This document shows, piece after piece, positions 34,095-43,707 of a DNA stretch of 64,000 bases. The stretch comes from an uncultured Prevotellaceae bacterium. GTDB lineage: Bacteria; Bacteroidota; Bacteroidia; Bacteroidales; Bacteroidaceae. Made by a program: the position numbers and the translations under genes. The stretch covers positions 25,948 through 89,947 of the forward strand of contig CACWWZ010000003.1 of NCBI GenBank assembly GCA_902764705.1, written 5' to 3'. Under the pieces are notes generated by a model. It was given only the letters and a program-made list of their open reading frames with translations. It had not been told where the DNA came from and made no database searches. Within the stretch, counting starts at the first letter, position 1. Each line of letters begins with the position of its first letter.

Positions 34095-34205
34095 CAGCCG
34101 CATTTCGGAAAATCCGGAGCATTTGACGACGTAAACCGCCCGTGATTAGGCAGGGAAAGCGTCCGAAAGATGTTATTGCAAAAGTTATAATCACAATTAA
34201 ACATT
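34095..34205 (+). promoter_or_regulatory. Long structured leader of rpsO
   Basis: About 105 untranslated bases, far longer than other leaders here. TTTCGGA (34103-34109) can pair with TCCGAAA (34162-34168), enclosing shorter GACG/CGTC and GCC/GGC pairings. S15 represses its own mRNA through leader structures in several bacterial groups, so an autoregulatory site is plausible but not proven. Confidence 0.4.
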
Positions 34206-34475
34206 ATGTATTTAGATCAAGCTAAGAAGACTGAGATCTTCGGCCAGTATGGCAAGAACGCCCAGGACACTGGTTCAGTAGAGAGCCAGGTTGCCCTGTT
34301 CACCTTCCGCATCAAGCACCTCACCGAGCACCTGAAGAAGAATCACAAGGACTTCGGTACAGCACGTGCACTGACCAAGATGGTAGGTCGCCGTCGTAAG
34401 CTCCTGAAGTACCTCTACAACAAGGACATCAACCGCTATCGTGAACTGATCAAGGCTCTCGGTCTGCGTAAGTAA
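34206..34475 (+). CDS. rpsO: 30S ribosomal protein S15
   Basis: 89 residues, the usual size, binding 16S rRNA at the central domain of the small subunit. Recognised from GSVESQVALFTFRIKHLTEHL, HKDFGTARALTKMVGRRRKLL and the C-terminal YRELIKALGLRK. It is monocistronic, with a strong promoter, a long leader and a terminator 25 bases after the stop. Confidence 0.97.
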   Translation: MYLDQAKKTEIFGQYGKNAQDTGSVESQVALFTFRIKHLTEHLKKNHKDFGTARALTKMVGRRRKLLKYLYNKDINRYRELIKALGLRK

Positions 34476-34500
34476 TTCGCCAGTAGTAGGACTTACAAAT

Positions 34501-34526
34501 AAAGGCTCGCTTTTCAGCGAGCCTTT
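34501..34526 (+). terminator. Terminator of rpsO
   Basis: Stem AAAGGCTCGC/GCGAGCCTTT with a six-base loop and a short T-rich tail. Symmetric, so it can also serve the minus-strand small gene. Confidence 0.85.
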
Positions 34527-34535
34527 AATTTGTTA

Positions 34536-34709
34536 CTAAAACAGTAACCTTCTCATTTCTTCAAAGTCTTCTGAGTTCCCGTTGAATTCGGGAGCTCCGG
34601 GAGGATCGTTGTCTCCACCTGGGGTCATCACACTGCCTGCCAACAGCGGCGTCGTGTCATGGATGAAAACGACATCCATACGAGGGAGTTCATACATTTT
34701 CTTTTTCAT
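34536..34709 (-). CDS. 57-residue small protein (MKK-Y-P...LLAGS type)
   Basis: A short reading frame that begins MKKKMYELPRMDVV, continues with TTPLLAGSVMTPGGDNDPPG and ends EDFEEMRRLLF. It has a strong Shine-Dalgarno site (AAGGAGG) that overlaps the stop codon of the upstream surface-protein remnant, so translation is probably coupled. I recall similar very small proteins with a charged MKKxYxxP start and an LL(A)GS motif from Prevotella, often behind surface-protein genes; their function is unknown. No signal peptide or membrane segment is seen. Confidence 0.6.
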   Translation of the reverse strand: MKKKMYELPRMDVVFIHDTTPLLAGSVMTPGGDNDPPGAPEFNGNSEDFEEMRRLLF

Positions 34710-34722
34710 AGCACGTTCCTCC

Positions 34723-35538
34723 TTACTTTATAACGACCTTTTTACCATTCACGATGTACAGACCCTTCGTGGGCTGGCTAACACGCTGTCCAGCGAGGTT
34801 ATAGACCTCACCTCTTCCGTCTTCCATCTGGCTTCTTACATCATTGATGCCCGTTGTTCCATTTTCCATGAACGAGAAGTTCGGAGCGTAGCTGATGCCG
34901 TCCTTTGCGGTAGCACGCAGTATCCAGCGATATGGGCCTACGGTGACCGTAGTTCCCTTACAAATATTGCCATTCACGCTGACATAGTAGAACGGATTCT
35001 CTGTCGTTGCCGTCGTGTTGGCATACGTTCCATAGAAATCGTAGGTAGCCGTTGTGGTCGATGTCTGAAGCACGGAAGCATCGGTCTTCGCCAGCAAGGT
35101 AGCGAGTTCTGTAGTGAATTCATAATCTGTCACGGCCCCCTTTGGACGATAGACATATGGCTTATTGCCATAGAGTACATCACCAGCAGCCATCGGGTTC
35201 AGGAAGATATACACATCATCACTTGCCGGATTCTCGCCTGGCTGTGCAGCATTGGCAATCATGTTGATCTTGAAGAAGTCGAACTTCGCGAGGTCAGCAG
35301 CCGTAATAGTATAGTCGAATGGAACGAACCAAGCCTGATACTTACCCACGCGCTCTTCTCCAAGCGTCTTCTTATAGGTTGCCGAAGCTACTTCAGTGTT
35401 CTCGGTAATTGAATAGCCGCTATCGTCAGACAGTTCAACATCTTGAGCGGAGAAGTTTACTGTCAAGAACTGGGCAAAGGCACGGTAATAAGTTCTGGAG
35501 TAATTGCTGGTATAACTGATATTGAACGGTCGGGCACC
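34723..35538 (-). pseudogene. 3' remnant of a BspA-like surface protein gene
   Basis: The frame is open from just after a TGA at 35539-35541 to the stop at 34723. It has no ATG near its beginning; the first usable start is a TTG at 35466. The product resembles the C-terminal part of large Prevotella surface proteins: YQAWFVPFDYTI, then Asp/Thr-rich strands, then GRGEVYNLAGQRV and the terminal GLYIVNGKKVVIK, a C-terminal sorting-like end. No signal peptide or leucine-rich repeats precede it, so the 5' part has probably been lost. A full promoter upstream (35687-35718) may still transcribe it together with the small gene. Confidence 0.6.
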
Positions 35539-35686
35539 TCACGACGGCTGCGCCAGATGAGCACGCCACAAACCAGACTTGCCAGCACGGACATCGTGTC
35601 GACTTCAATCTTCAGTTATGTTTGCAGGTCGTATGTCATAAGGCTACGCGTTTCATTATGCCATTTACGTTGTGATTACGCGGTAG

Positions 35687-35718
35687 CAAAGATACGAATA
35701 TTTATCGGAAGTTCCAAA
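35687..35718 (-). promoter_or_regulatory. Promoter upstream of the surface-protein remnant
   Basis: TTTG, 20 bases, TATCTTTG on the minus strand. Between it and the remnant only short frames occur, the longest about 43 codons. Confidence 0.65.
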
Positions 35719-35772
35719 TTATAGAGCAGATTTTTGTTCTATTGCACAAAAATGATGGGGTTTCTATCCCCC

Positions 35773-35838
35773 CGAGGTAACACGTGCAGACTCTCGAGGC
35801 AACACATGCAGACTCCCGAGGCAACACGTGCAGGCTCC
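35773..35838. repeat. 22-base tandem repeat, three copies
   Basis: Three consecutive units of CGAGGCAACACGTGCAGACT plus two bases, each with one or two changes, in gene-free DNA between the kinase operon and the surface-protein remnant. There are no spacers, so it is not a CRISPR array. The core CACGTG is itself a palindrome in two of the units. Confidence 0.85.
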
Positions 35839-35946
35839 GGCAGGAATAAAGAGAGGTGCCTGCTAAAAGGTTGTCAGGTGTCGGATAAAAGGTAGTAAGA
35901 CTACGTGCAAAGTTAAATCTGCGACATCGTTTGTTAAATCATTGCC

Positions 35947-35995
35947 AATGATTGATAAATCTAAGGCAATGATTGATAAATCCAAGGCAATGATA
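35947..35995. repeat. 21-base tandem repeat, two and a third copies
   Basis: Units of AATGATTGATAAATCTAAGG plus C lie just past the 3' end of the last kinase gene. The rest of the gene-free stretch 35539-36006 shows nothing else recognisable. Confidence 0.8.
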
Positions 35996-36006
35996 GCAGT
36001 AAATCC

Positions 36007-38793
36007 TTACCCTTCGAGGTCTTTCATTTCGAGGGGAATCCAGAACCAGAAGGTGGAGCCGATGCCCTCGTCGCCCGTGACGCCAATTTGTCCGCCACAC
36101 CTTTCGACGATAGCCTTACAGATGGATAGTCCGAGACCTGTACCCTGCACAAAGTCGTTGAGCTTGACGAAACGCTGGAACACAGACTCCTGCTTGTCTT
36201 TGGGAATACCCGTTCCTGTGTCTTCGCAATAGAAATAGAGTCCTTTCCGTCCATTGCCGTCATTACTCATTTCACCTCTCTCATTCATCATTTGCTGGCA
36301 ATAGCCGACCTTGATGTGTCCCTGTTTGGTGTACTTGACGGCATTAGTCACGAAATTGGTAAGCAATTGCTGCAGTCGTCCCTTGTCGATGAGCGCCATG
36401 CACGTCGTGTATGGATTGTCTTTTAGGAACTCCACGCCCGGTTCCTGCACGCGCTGTGCCAGCGTCTGACAGATGTCGTCGAAGACACTCGACACATCGA
36501 GCATCTCAGGTTCTATGGCCAGCGACTGTCCCATGCTGGAGGCTTCGAGAATGTCGTTGATGAGTCGCAGCAACATGTCGCAGTTGTTGCGGATGATACG
36601 GATGAACTCATGGCGTTCCTTGCTGTCCTCGACTACCTGGAGCAGACTGCTGAAGCCCACAATGGCATTCAGCGGGGTGCGAATCTCGTGCGTCATATTG
36701 GCCAGGAAGGCGGCTTTCATGCGGCCGGAATCCTCGGCACGGGAACGCTCCTTGCGCAACTGCTGCTGAGCCTGCATGAGGTCGGTAACGTTGCGGGCAA
36801 TGCCGAAATACTCAGTGAGTTGCCCCTCTTCGCTAAAAAACGGAACACCCGAAACAGCGTACCACGTCGGCTGGTCATCGAGTGGTGTGCGGTCGAAGGG
36901 AAGTATCGTGCTGTAAACCTGGCTCTGCTGCATGGCGCCCTGTAACTCGACTAAGGCCTTCTGGCGGGCATCGGCATTGATGGTTTGTACGTAGTCCTCC
37001 AGTGTCTCGCTGTACTCTACCTCTCCTGGGGTGCGCGTCATGGTAATGAGGTTCGTAGATATGCGGAAGCGCCAGATGTACATCTTTCCCTCCTCCAGAA
37101 GGTAACCCAGCTGCTTTTCATAGCGTTTGATTTGCTCGTTGACAGCATGCAACTGGCGGTCGTGCTCACGCTGCTCCAAATACATATCACGATCAGCAGA
37201 CACGTCGCGACATGAAACGATGTAGTAAACGAGACGGTCGTCGTCATCAATGACGGGGCGTATGCGCGTCTCGACATACGTGTCGATTCCCAACGCAGGA
37301 TAGTGAACGCGCCGGCAAATGTGAAGCGGTTCGCGGGTGCCGGGGAGGTATTCGCCCCTATGACCAGGATCGTCGAAAAACGATGTCTTGCGGAAATACT
37401 GTTCCGTTTTCTCGTCCATATGAACCAGTTCGCGCATCTTCTTGTTGCAATCCAGGAAACGGCCTGTGGAATCGTAGAACGACATGGCGAGGAGGTTTGT
37501 GTCGAAGATCTTCTGGTAACGGCTGGCCATCAGGCGGTTATGCTGTTCTTCCTCCAGTTCGCGGGTAATGTCGCGGCCACTGTAAACGATGTGCGTGGGT
37601 TTGCCGTCCTCGCGTTCAATCATCGCGCCACCCAGAACATCGAGCCAATTAGGCTCCTCGTCAGTACCCAGATTCACATGGTACTGGTATTCGCAGTGGT
37701 CTATCTCGCCAGCCTTCATGCTTTCGTTCAGATTGTGAAGTTGCATGTCCTGATTGCCAGCCATACGCTTCAGGAAATCCTGTCCAGTCATCGGGAAGGG
37801 CAGCAGATGGCCATAGCGGTTGTGCAGCATATAGTTGCTGAGATCAAGTTCGATGACATAGTATTCTCCCATGTCGAGCGCTTTGTCCATCATTTGATGA
37901 AGGTCGTTATTCCTACGGACGGCTTTCTTGACACGAGTTGCCGTAAAGCGGCTCAGCAGGAATACGACAACGCCGGCAATGGCCAACCCTACGAGGATAA
38001 AGATGGCGACAGGTGACTCGTCGTCGTGTATGCGCTCAGGATGGAACCATTTGTCGTAAATGGGCTGCAAATCGCCAGCCTGTTCCAAACGGGTATACTC
38101 GTCATCGATAATATCGACAATGGCCTCGTCGTAGCCGATGATTCGCAACTCTCCGGCAGGAATGTCGATTCTGTCGAGCACGAGACTGTCAAGATGGAAC
38201 TCCTGCAACTTGCGCTTGAGCGGTTCCTCTCCCCAGATGAAGTAATTGTAGCGCTTGTTGCGAACAGCCACAAGAGCCTCCTTCGGAGAGCAATACTTAA
38301 TGTCGAACGACGAATCACAACGTTCCTGCACCTGCCATGCCGCATAGTCGGAACGCTTGACCAGTATGGTATCTTCCTTGACTAAGTCAGAAATATGCTT
38401 CAAGGGTGGTGTGTCGATATGGCGAACGGTACGTAAATTATAGTAATTGATGTATTTCTGCGTCGCGACAAAGGGACGGCGGTTGTAGAGATAGGACAAG
38501 GCGTGAATCAGGTCGGCGTCGTGGTGTTCGAACATCATGGTGGCCTCGTGCCACTCCTGCATCACAAACTTGTGGGGAATGTCCAGTCGGTTGAGAATCA
38601 GGTCGAGGACGTCAACATTATATCCTGACGGCTTACCGTCGGAATCTAGAAACTCAAAAGGCTGGAAGTCCCAGTCGCAGACGATGGTCAGCGGGTGATT
38701 CTCGGTGTAACCATCGAACTCCTTACCCTCAGCACGAGAAACCAGGCAGAGGAACAGGAGGGTAATCAGTATGTCGTAGAGTCGTTTGTTCAT
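36007..38793 (-). CDS. Sensor histidine kinase with periplasmic solute-binding domain and PAS domains (kinase 4, intact)
   Basis: 928 residues. A signal/anchor segment (1-22) is followed by a family-3 solute-binding domain (about 28-255: WDFQPFEFLDSDGKPSGYNVD and YDEAIVDIIDDEYTRL), a membrane helix (about 263-285) and two or three PAS domains (about 300-690). HisKA has the phospho-acceptor His702 in [10 protein letters not shown]. The ATPase has N-box [10 protein letters not shown]1 DTGTGIPKD and G2 GTGLGLSI. All catalytic boxes are intact. Compared with kinase 2 (41620-43683), the stretch QQMMNERGEMSNDGNGR just before the G1 box is an insert of about ten residues, encoded by a simple repeat. 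There is no receiver domain. Last gene of the operon, 7 bases after kinase 3. Confidence 0.9.
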   Translation of the reverse strand: MNKRLYDILITLLFLCLVSRAEGKEFDGYTENHPLTIVCDWDFQPFEFLDSDGKPSGYNVDVLDLILNRLDIPHKFVMQEWHEATMMFEHHDADLIHALSYLYNRRPFVATQKYINYYNLRTVRHIDTPPLKHISDLVKEDTILVKRSDYAAWQVQERCDSSFDIKYCSPKEALVAVRNKRYNYFIWGEEPLKRKLQEFHLDSLVLDRIDIPAGELRIIGYDEAIVDIIDDEYTRLEQAGDLQPIYDKWFHPERIHDDESPVAIFILVGLAIAGVVVFLLSRFTATRVKKAVRRNNDLHQMMDKALDMGEYYVIELDLSNYMLHNRYGHLLPFPMTGQDFLKRMAGNQDMQLHNLNESMKAGEIDHCEYQYHVNLGTDEEPNWLDVLGGAMIEREDGKPTHIVYSGRDITRELEEEQHNRLMASRYQKIFDTNLLAMSFYDSTGRFLDCNKKMRELVHMDEKTEQYFRKTSFFDDPGHRGEYLPGTREPLHICRRVHYPALGIDTYVETRIRPVIDDDDRLVYYIVSCRDVSADRDMYLEQREHDRQLHAVNEQIKRYEKQLGYLLEEGKMYIWRFRISTNLITMTRTPGEVEYSETLEDYVQTINADARQKALVELQGAMQQSQVYSTILPFDRTPLDDQPTWYAVSGVPFFSEEGQLTEYFGIARNVTDLMQAQQQLRKERSRAEDSGRMKAAFLANMTHEIRTPLNAIVGFSSLLQVVEDSKERHEFIRIIRNNCDMLLRLINDILEASSMGQSLAIEPEMLDVSSVFDDICQTLAQRVQEPGVEFLKDNPYTTCMALIDKGRLQQLLTNFVTNAVKYTKQGHIKVGYCQQMMNERGEMSNDGNGRKGLYFYCEDTGTGIPKDKQESVFQRFVKLNDFVQGTGLGLSICKAIVERCGGQIGVTGDEGIGSTFWFWIPLEMKDLEG
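36255..36295. repeat. In-frame simple repeat in the kinase 4 gene
   Basis: ATTACTCAT/CTCATTCAT-type units resemble those in mtnN (30001-30036). The paralogous kinase at 41620-43683 lacks this segment, which marks it as an insertion. Confidence 0.6.
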
Positions 38794-38800
38794 TGCGTGG

Positions 38801-41623
38801 TTACATTATAGTTTTTCTCACTAACTCGCCGCACTTGCAGGGAACGGATATCCAGACGTTGGTACCCCTTGTGGCATCGGACTTGATGAGAATCTTGCCT
38901 CCCATCAGACGGACCAGTTCGTAACAGATGCTCATCTCAAGACCAGTACCGAGATTGTGCGTATGAATGAAACGGTCGAAGACATGCGAGAGCGAATCCT
39001 CTGGGATACCTCCATCGGTGGCGTGAACGGCGATAATCAGGTCTTCGCCAGTATAGTCGCAACGCACGCGAATCTGGCCTTCGTGCGTAAAGTATGCCGC
39101 ATTGGACACAATCTGCTCTATCACATTACCCAAATTCTGCTCGTCGACCTCGAGCATGAGATGCTCATATGGATTCTCGACAGAAAGAGTAACCCCAGGT
39201 TGCTGATGGCGAGTCCAGGCCGTCTGACAGTGTGCCTCGAAAATCGGACAGATGTCTGTCATCTGCGGCTTCAATTCTATCATCTGTGCATCGAGGCGCG
39301 ACAGGAAGAGAATGTCGTTGATAAGTGCCAGCAGGTATTCGGAATTATCACGTATTTCGCGGATAAACAGTTGTTCATCCTCAACAGTGTGGCTCTGTTC
39401 GAAGAGATCGGCAAATCCTACCACAGAATGGAGTGGTGTACGAATCTCGTAGCTCATATTGTGAAGGAAGGCATTCTTCACCAACTCCACCTCCTGGGCT
39501 TTGCTGGCCTCGAGAGCCAGGGCTTCCTCCATCGCCTTCATATCACTATTGTCACTACACATGCCGAAATAGCCGACCACCTCGCCGTTGGCATCTATCG
39601 TGGGATAGAACGTGAGATGGAGACAGAGCGTATTTCCGCCCTTGACGTGCAAGATGGTCTTGAGCGTTGTGTCAATTGGCTGGCGCGAACGGTTGTCCAT
39701 CGCGTTAAATCCTCGCTGGGCCTTACGCTTCGACTCGTCGTCGAGCAGGGTAAGGCAACGTGCCTGAGTGAAACGATACTGCACGCGACCGATTTGACTG
39801 TAAATCACTATTGTATGCGTATCAGGCGAATAGTCGGTCATGCGCAAGCCGCCATTCTGCAAGACGAAGTCGATGTTACGGATATAGGTCCGCAACTCGT
39901 TGTTAGCCTTTTCGAGCTGTGCCACATTCTGGCGCAGCTGATTGTAGGCTTTGGATGTTTCCGTCACATCGCGCCCAGTGCCATAGACTGCCAGCAACTT
40001 GCCGTCGTCATCACGCACGGGAACGAGCTGAAGTTCATAAAGCAGTTCAGGACGTTTCAGGAATTTGTTCAGCGCACGGTCGTCGGGCCCCTTGAAAATC
40101 TGAGTCAGATAAGTATAGTCGAGATGCTCGAGGGTCACATCGTCCATTCCTAGCACCTGCTGGAGGGTGATCTTCGACATCAGGACGTCGTCGATACGGC
40201 CCTCGAAAGCAGAGATGGCTTTCTGGTTCATGCCGATGATGACGCCATGCTCGTCGAAAGCCACTGTATCGACCATCGACGATTCGAAGATGGACTGATA
40301 GCGCAGCATGGTGTCCTTGACCCGTTGCTGACGGTGCTTCTCGTCAGTGACGTCGCACATGGTTCCAATCAGAACCTCCGGACGGCCATTCTTATCGCTA
40401 TGCAGCACGGAAATCTCGGCAGTGAGATGCCGATGTCCCATAGAGGCGTCTGCTCTGGTCTGAATTTCAAGAGTTACCTTCTCCTGCTGTCTGTTGGCCA
40501 CTTGTTGCAGGGCTTCGCCCATTCGCTTATTATCCTCTGCTATCAGGGGTTGGAAGAAGACGAAAGGAGAGATGCCCTCAGCTTCCCAATTTCCGTCCAC
40601 ATCGAAACGGGTGATGGTCTTGTTCTTCAATACATATAGGAAGATGCGCACATGACTGGTCTTCAGAATGAGCGACAACCGGTCGTTACTCTGTCGGATG
40701 TCCTTGGTCATCCTCTTCTCGTATCTGTGATAGAATAGGTAATAACCCATCAGGAACAGCGTCAGCAACAGCATGGCGACGACAGCCTGCCAAATCCAAG
40801 CCGGCACACCGGATTCCGAACGCTCAGGATAGAACCACTTGTTCTGAATGGCCTGCAGACGTCCCGAAGCGTTCAGATTGGAGTATACGCTGTCCATCTT
40901 GTGAAGCAAGTTGAGGTCGTGCATCATGAATTTGTATTCTCCGTGAGGCACGTTGACGGGCTTCAATTCCAAATCGTCGAACTGGAACTTTTCGAGGAGC
41001 CATTTCAGGCAGATGGTGTTCCAGACGATGCGATTATCGGGATTGTTATGGATAAATTGTACGGCTTCGCGCATATCGTCGTAGGCAATGGCATTGTCGC
41101 CCCATCCGCGCTGCACCATAAACATGTGACTGAAACTGCCAGTATGGACGATGACGCGATTATGGGCCAAATCCTCATAGGTATTAATAATTCTGGGATC
41201 GCCCTTCCTGCGGAGCACGCTATGGGTAAAAATCTGAATCACCGACTTGCCGTAGGTGGCATAATCGTCGTGCAAGTGATCCTCCATACCAATCTTCAGG
41301 TCGCAACGGCCAGCCTTCAAGTCCTCCAACGCCACCTTGGTAGGTTTCAACTTAATGACATACGGAATGTCAAGTTCCTGGAAAATCATCTTCAACAGGT
41401 CGACATTGTAACCCACGGCCTCGCCATTTTCGTTTAGAAAGACATAGGGCCACAAGTCCCAAGCATCTTCGTAGATGAGAGGGTGTTCCTCGGTATACAC
41501 CCTGACAGAATCTTTTTCTTCAGCGGAAAGCGACAGGCAGGAGCATGCGAAAAGCACCAGCAGCATTGCCCCATTGCGGAAGCCGTTTCCCCAATTGACG
41601 AGGACACTCCATATCTGTTTCAT
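38801..41623 (-). CDS. Degenerate sensor kinase with solute-binding and PAS domains (kinase 3, H-box Tyr)
   Basis: 940 residues: leader (about 18-34), family-3 solute-binding domain (about 38-268, [21 protein letters not shown]), membrane helix (275-297), PAS domains (about 315-700), HisKA-like and ATPase-like domains. The H-box reads [10 protein letters not shown] with Tyr725 in place of His. The G1 region reads HATDGGIP (867-874), where the adenine-binding Asp is replaced by Ala868. G2 reads GTGLEMSI with Glu896 for Gly. The N-box Asn841 remains. It should not autophosphorylate in the usual way and may act as a sensing partner of the intact neighbour. It starts in a four-base overlap (ATGA) with kinase 2. 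Confidence 0.88.
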   Translation of the reverse strand: MKQIWSVLVNWGNGFRNGAMLLVLFACSCLSLSAEEKDSVRVYTEEHPLIYEDAWDLWPYVFLNENGEAVGYNVDLLKMIFQELDIPYVIKLKPTKVALEDLKAGRCDLKIGMEDHLHDDYATYGKSVIQIFTHSVLRRKGDPRIINTYEDLAHNRVIVHTGSFSHMFMVQRGWGDNAIAYDDMREAVQFIHNNPDNRIVWNTICLKWLLEKFQFDDLELKPVNVPHGEYKFMMHDLNLLHKMDSVYSNLNASGRLQAIQNKWFYPERSESGVPAWIWQAVVAMLLLTLFLMGYYLFYHRYEKRMTKDIRQSNDRLSLILKTSHVRIFLYVLKNKTITRFDVDGNWEAEGISPFVFFQPLIAEDNKRMGEALQQVANRQQEKVTLEIQTRADASMGHRHLTAEISVLHSDKNGRPEVLIGTMCDVTDEKHRQQRVKDTMLRYQSIFESSMVDTVAFDEHGVIIGMNQKAISAFEGRIDDVLMSKITLQQVLGMDDVTLEHLDYTYLTQIFKGPDDRALNKFLKRPELLYELQLVPVRDDDGKLLAVYGTGRDVTETSKAYNQLRQNVAQLEKANNELRTYIRNIDFVLQNGGLRMTDYSPDTHTIVIYSQIGRVQYRFTQARCLTLLDDESKRKAQRGFNAMDNRSRQPIDTTLKTILHVKGGNTLCLHLTFYPTIDANGEVVGYFGMCSDNSDMKAMEEALALEASKAQEVELVKNAFLHNMSYEIRTPLHSVVGFADLFEQSHTVEDEQLFIREIRDNSEYLLALINDILFLSRLDAQMIELKPQMTDICPIFEAHCQTAWTRHQQPGVTLSVENPYEHLMLEVDEQNLGNVIEQIVSNAAYFTHEGQIRVRCDYTGEDLIIAVHATDGGIPEDSLSHVFDRFIHTHNLGTGLEMSICYELVRLMGGKILIKSDATRGTNVWISVPCKCGELVRKTIM

Positions 41624-43683
41624 GAGGCAACAGGTTTTTCTTTTACTTCACGAACATCGACAGGTATCCAGAACCAGAAGGTAGAACCTTGTCCGACCTC
41701 ACTCTCCAAACCAATCTCACCGCCACATTTCTCGACGATAGCCTTACAGATGGGGAGTCCCAAACCTGTGCCCTGCACATAGTCGTTAAGCTTGACAAAG
41801 CGTTCAAAGATGGCAGTATGCTTGTCTTTGGGAATACCCGCACCCGTATCCTCGCAATAGGCATACAGCCCCTGCTGGTCATGACGCTCCTCGAGGCGGT
41901 ATCCGACACGGATGTGTCCCTGATGGGTATACTTGACGGCATTGGTCACGAAATTAGTGATTACCTGATTAATGCGGTCGCTGTCGAGTCGCGTCAACAG
42001 CACCTCGTATGGATTGTCCTTCTGGAATTCCACTCCCGGCTCCTGTACGCGCTGTGCCAGCGTCTTGGCCAACTCTTCGAAGGATTGTGACACGTCGATG
42101 TCGTGAGGAATGATTTCCATCGCGTTGGCATCCATATTACTGATTACGAGGATGTCGTTGATAAGTCGCAGCAGCATGTCGCAGTTGTTATGGATTACAC
42201 GAATCATCTCACGTTTATCGTCAGGAGAATCGATGGCCTGAAGCAGGTCGGTGAATCCGACAATGGCATTCAGCGGGGTACGAATCTCGTGCGTCATATT
42301 AGCCAGGAAGACCGATTTCTGACGTCCGGAGTCGTTGGCGCGCTCAGTTTCGCGCTTCAACTGTTCCTGTTTCTCCATCATGCTCGAAATGTTACGAATC
42401 AGACCAAACGCGCCTGTCAATTGCCCGTTGTCGTCATAGACAGGAATGCTGTTAATCTGATCCCATACCATTCCATCACTCTGGTGGAACACGGGAATGG
42501 CTTCAACCACATGGCTCGTAGGATGTGTATAGTAAGTGTAGGGATCTGCAAAAATGTTTACCAGGTCCTCAGGCGGATTGACGAAATGGGTGACTATTTC
42601 CTCGAAGGACACCTCTTTTTCCAATGTATCCAAGCCCTTGAAGAACCTGAGTTTACGATCTTTGAATGACGCACGCCAGGCTCGCATATCGCAGGTATCC
42701 ATCATATAATGCAACTCCTCCTCGTAATGCATGATTTCCTCGTTGACCTTCTGAATCTGGATATCGTTCAGTTTGGCCTGCAAATACATCTGGCGTTCCT
42801 CGGTCACATTACGCACGGCAAGGGCAATATATGCCAACTCGCCCTCGTCGTCACGAATGGGATGCAGGTGAATCTCAAGATAGTCGTGAAGGCCTCGTTC
42901 AGGGACGATACTCTGCGCACAGCACCAAAACTCTTCGACATTGCTCCTGTCAAGAAGCTCGTTGAAAGGCATGGCATCAAACAAATTCATTGTCGAGAAG
43001 TATTCGTCCCAAGTATCACTATCAAAATGACAGATGTCGCGCATCTCCTTATTGGCATCCAACAGCAAGCCGTCAGAACTATAGAACGACAGGCCAATAA
43101 TGGAATGTTCAAAGACCTGCTTGTATTTATCCGTCAGTTCTTCCTCCCTGAGTTCCTGTTCACGCAGTTCTGTCTCATCGCGCAACGTACTGATGATACT
43201 CTGAGGAACATTCGTGCCAGGCTGAAGTTCCACGACACTGACATTGTGCATATAGCCCCACAAGGGTTGCTCGCCGTTGAAATCGAAGTTCCAGCGGTAG
43301 AAGAATTCGTCGCGCATGACCTTACCTGCAATCATCCTACGAAAGCGACGGATCACTTCTTCACTTTCATCAGGATGAAGGTGTGCTTTCCATTCTTCGG
43401 AGCTCATGATTCTCTCCGGGAAGATATCGCCATAGAGTTGCTCGATATATCCGTCGCGAATGGAAAAGCGTACCACATTGCTGGCACTGATCTGCACAGC
43501 CTGTTCCATCATCTTGCCCGTGAAATTAGTCTCGTCCAAGCGTTTACGCACACGCCGTACTACAATGCGGTTTTGGACGAGCATTCCCAGAAAGGCCAGC
43601 GCTATCAACACACATAGCAGAGTGGGGATGAATTGGAACGTCCAAACGGCTGATATTATTAATAGGTATGCGTACGTAGTCAT
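41620..43683 (-). CDS. Membrane PAS sensor histidine kinase (kinase 2, intact)
   Basis: 687 residues: two closely spaced N-terminal membrane helices (about 5-42), PAS domains (about 60-440), HisKA with His465 in [11 protein letters not shown]-box [10 protein letters not shown]1 [10 protein letters not shown]2 GTGLGLPI. It lacks a large periplasmic domain. The kinase core is strikingly like that of kinase 4, including the shared [13 protein letters not shown] block, so the two are paralogues. No receiver domain. It follows kinase 1 by 24 bases. Confidence 0.9.
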   Translation of the reverse strand: MTTYAYLLIISAVWTFQFIPTLLCVLIALAFLGMLVQNRIVVRRVRKRLDETNFTGKMMEQAVQISASNVVRFSIRDGYIEQLYGDIFPERIMSSEEWKAHLHPDESEEVIRRFRRMIAGKVMRDEFFYRWNFDFNGEQPLWGYMHNVSVVELQPGTNVPQSIISTLRDETELREQELREEELTDKYKQVFEHSIIGLSFYSSDGLLLDANKEMRDICHFDSDTWDEYFSTMNLFDAMPFNELLDRSNVEEFWCCAQSIVPERGLHDYLEIHLHPIRDDEGELAYIALAVRNVTEERQMYLQAKLNDIQIQKVNEEIMHYEEELHYMMDTCDMRAWRASFKDRKLRFFKGLDTLEKEVSFEEIVTHFVNPPEDLVNIFADPYTYYTHPTSHVVEAIPVFHQSDGMVWDQINSIPVYDDNGQLTGAFGLIRNISSMMEKQEQLKRETERANDSGRQKSVFLANMTHEIRTPLNAIVGFTDLLQAIDSPDDKREMIRVIHNNCDMLLRLINDILVISNMDANAMEIIPHDIDVSQSFEELAKTLAQRVQEPGVEFQKDNPYEVLLTRLDSDRINQVITNFVTNAVKYTHQGHIRVGYRLEERHDQQGLYAYCEDTGAGIPKDKHTAIFERFVKLNDYVQGTGLGLPICKAIVEKCGGEIGLESEVGQGSTFWFWIPVDVREVKEKPVAS

Positions 43684-43707
43684 ATATATAGAATAGGATG
43701 ATGTGGG

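Noticed and set aside
35470-35690. A 43-codon minus-strand frame after the promoter at 35687 considered as a leader peptide gene
   Set aside because: It has no recognisable pattern or ribosome binding site, and the region reads equally poorly in all frames.
35773-35838. Three regular 22-base repeats considered as a CRISPR array
   Set aside because: The units are directly adjacent with no spacers, and no cas genes occur in the window.
39449-39451. The Tyr codon in the H-box of kinase 3 considered as a sequencing error
   Set aside because: Kinase 1 has the same TAC at 44368-44370, and both proteins have other catalytic-box changes, so two independent errors are improbable.
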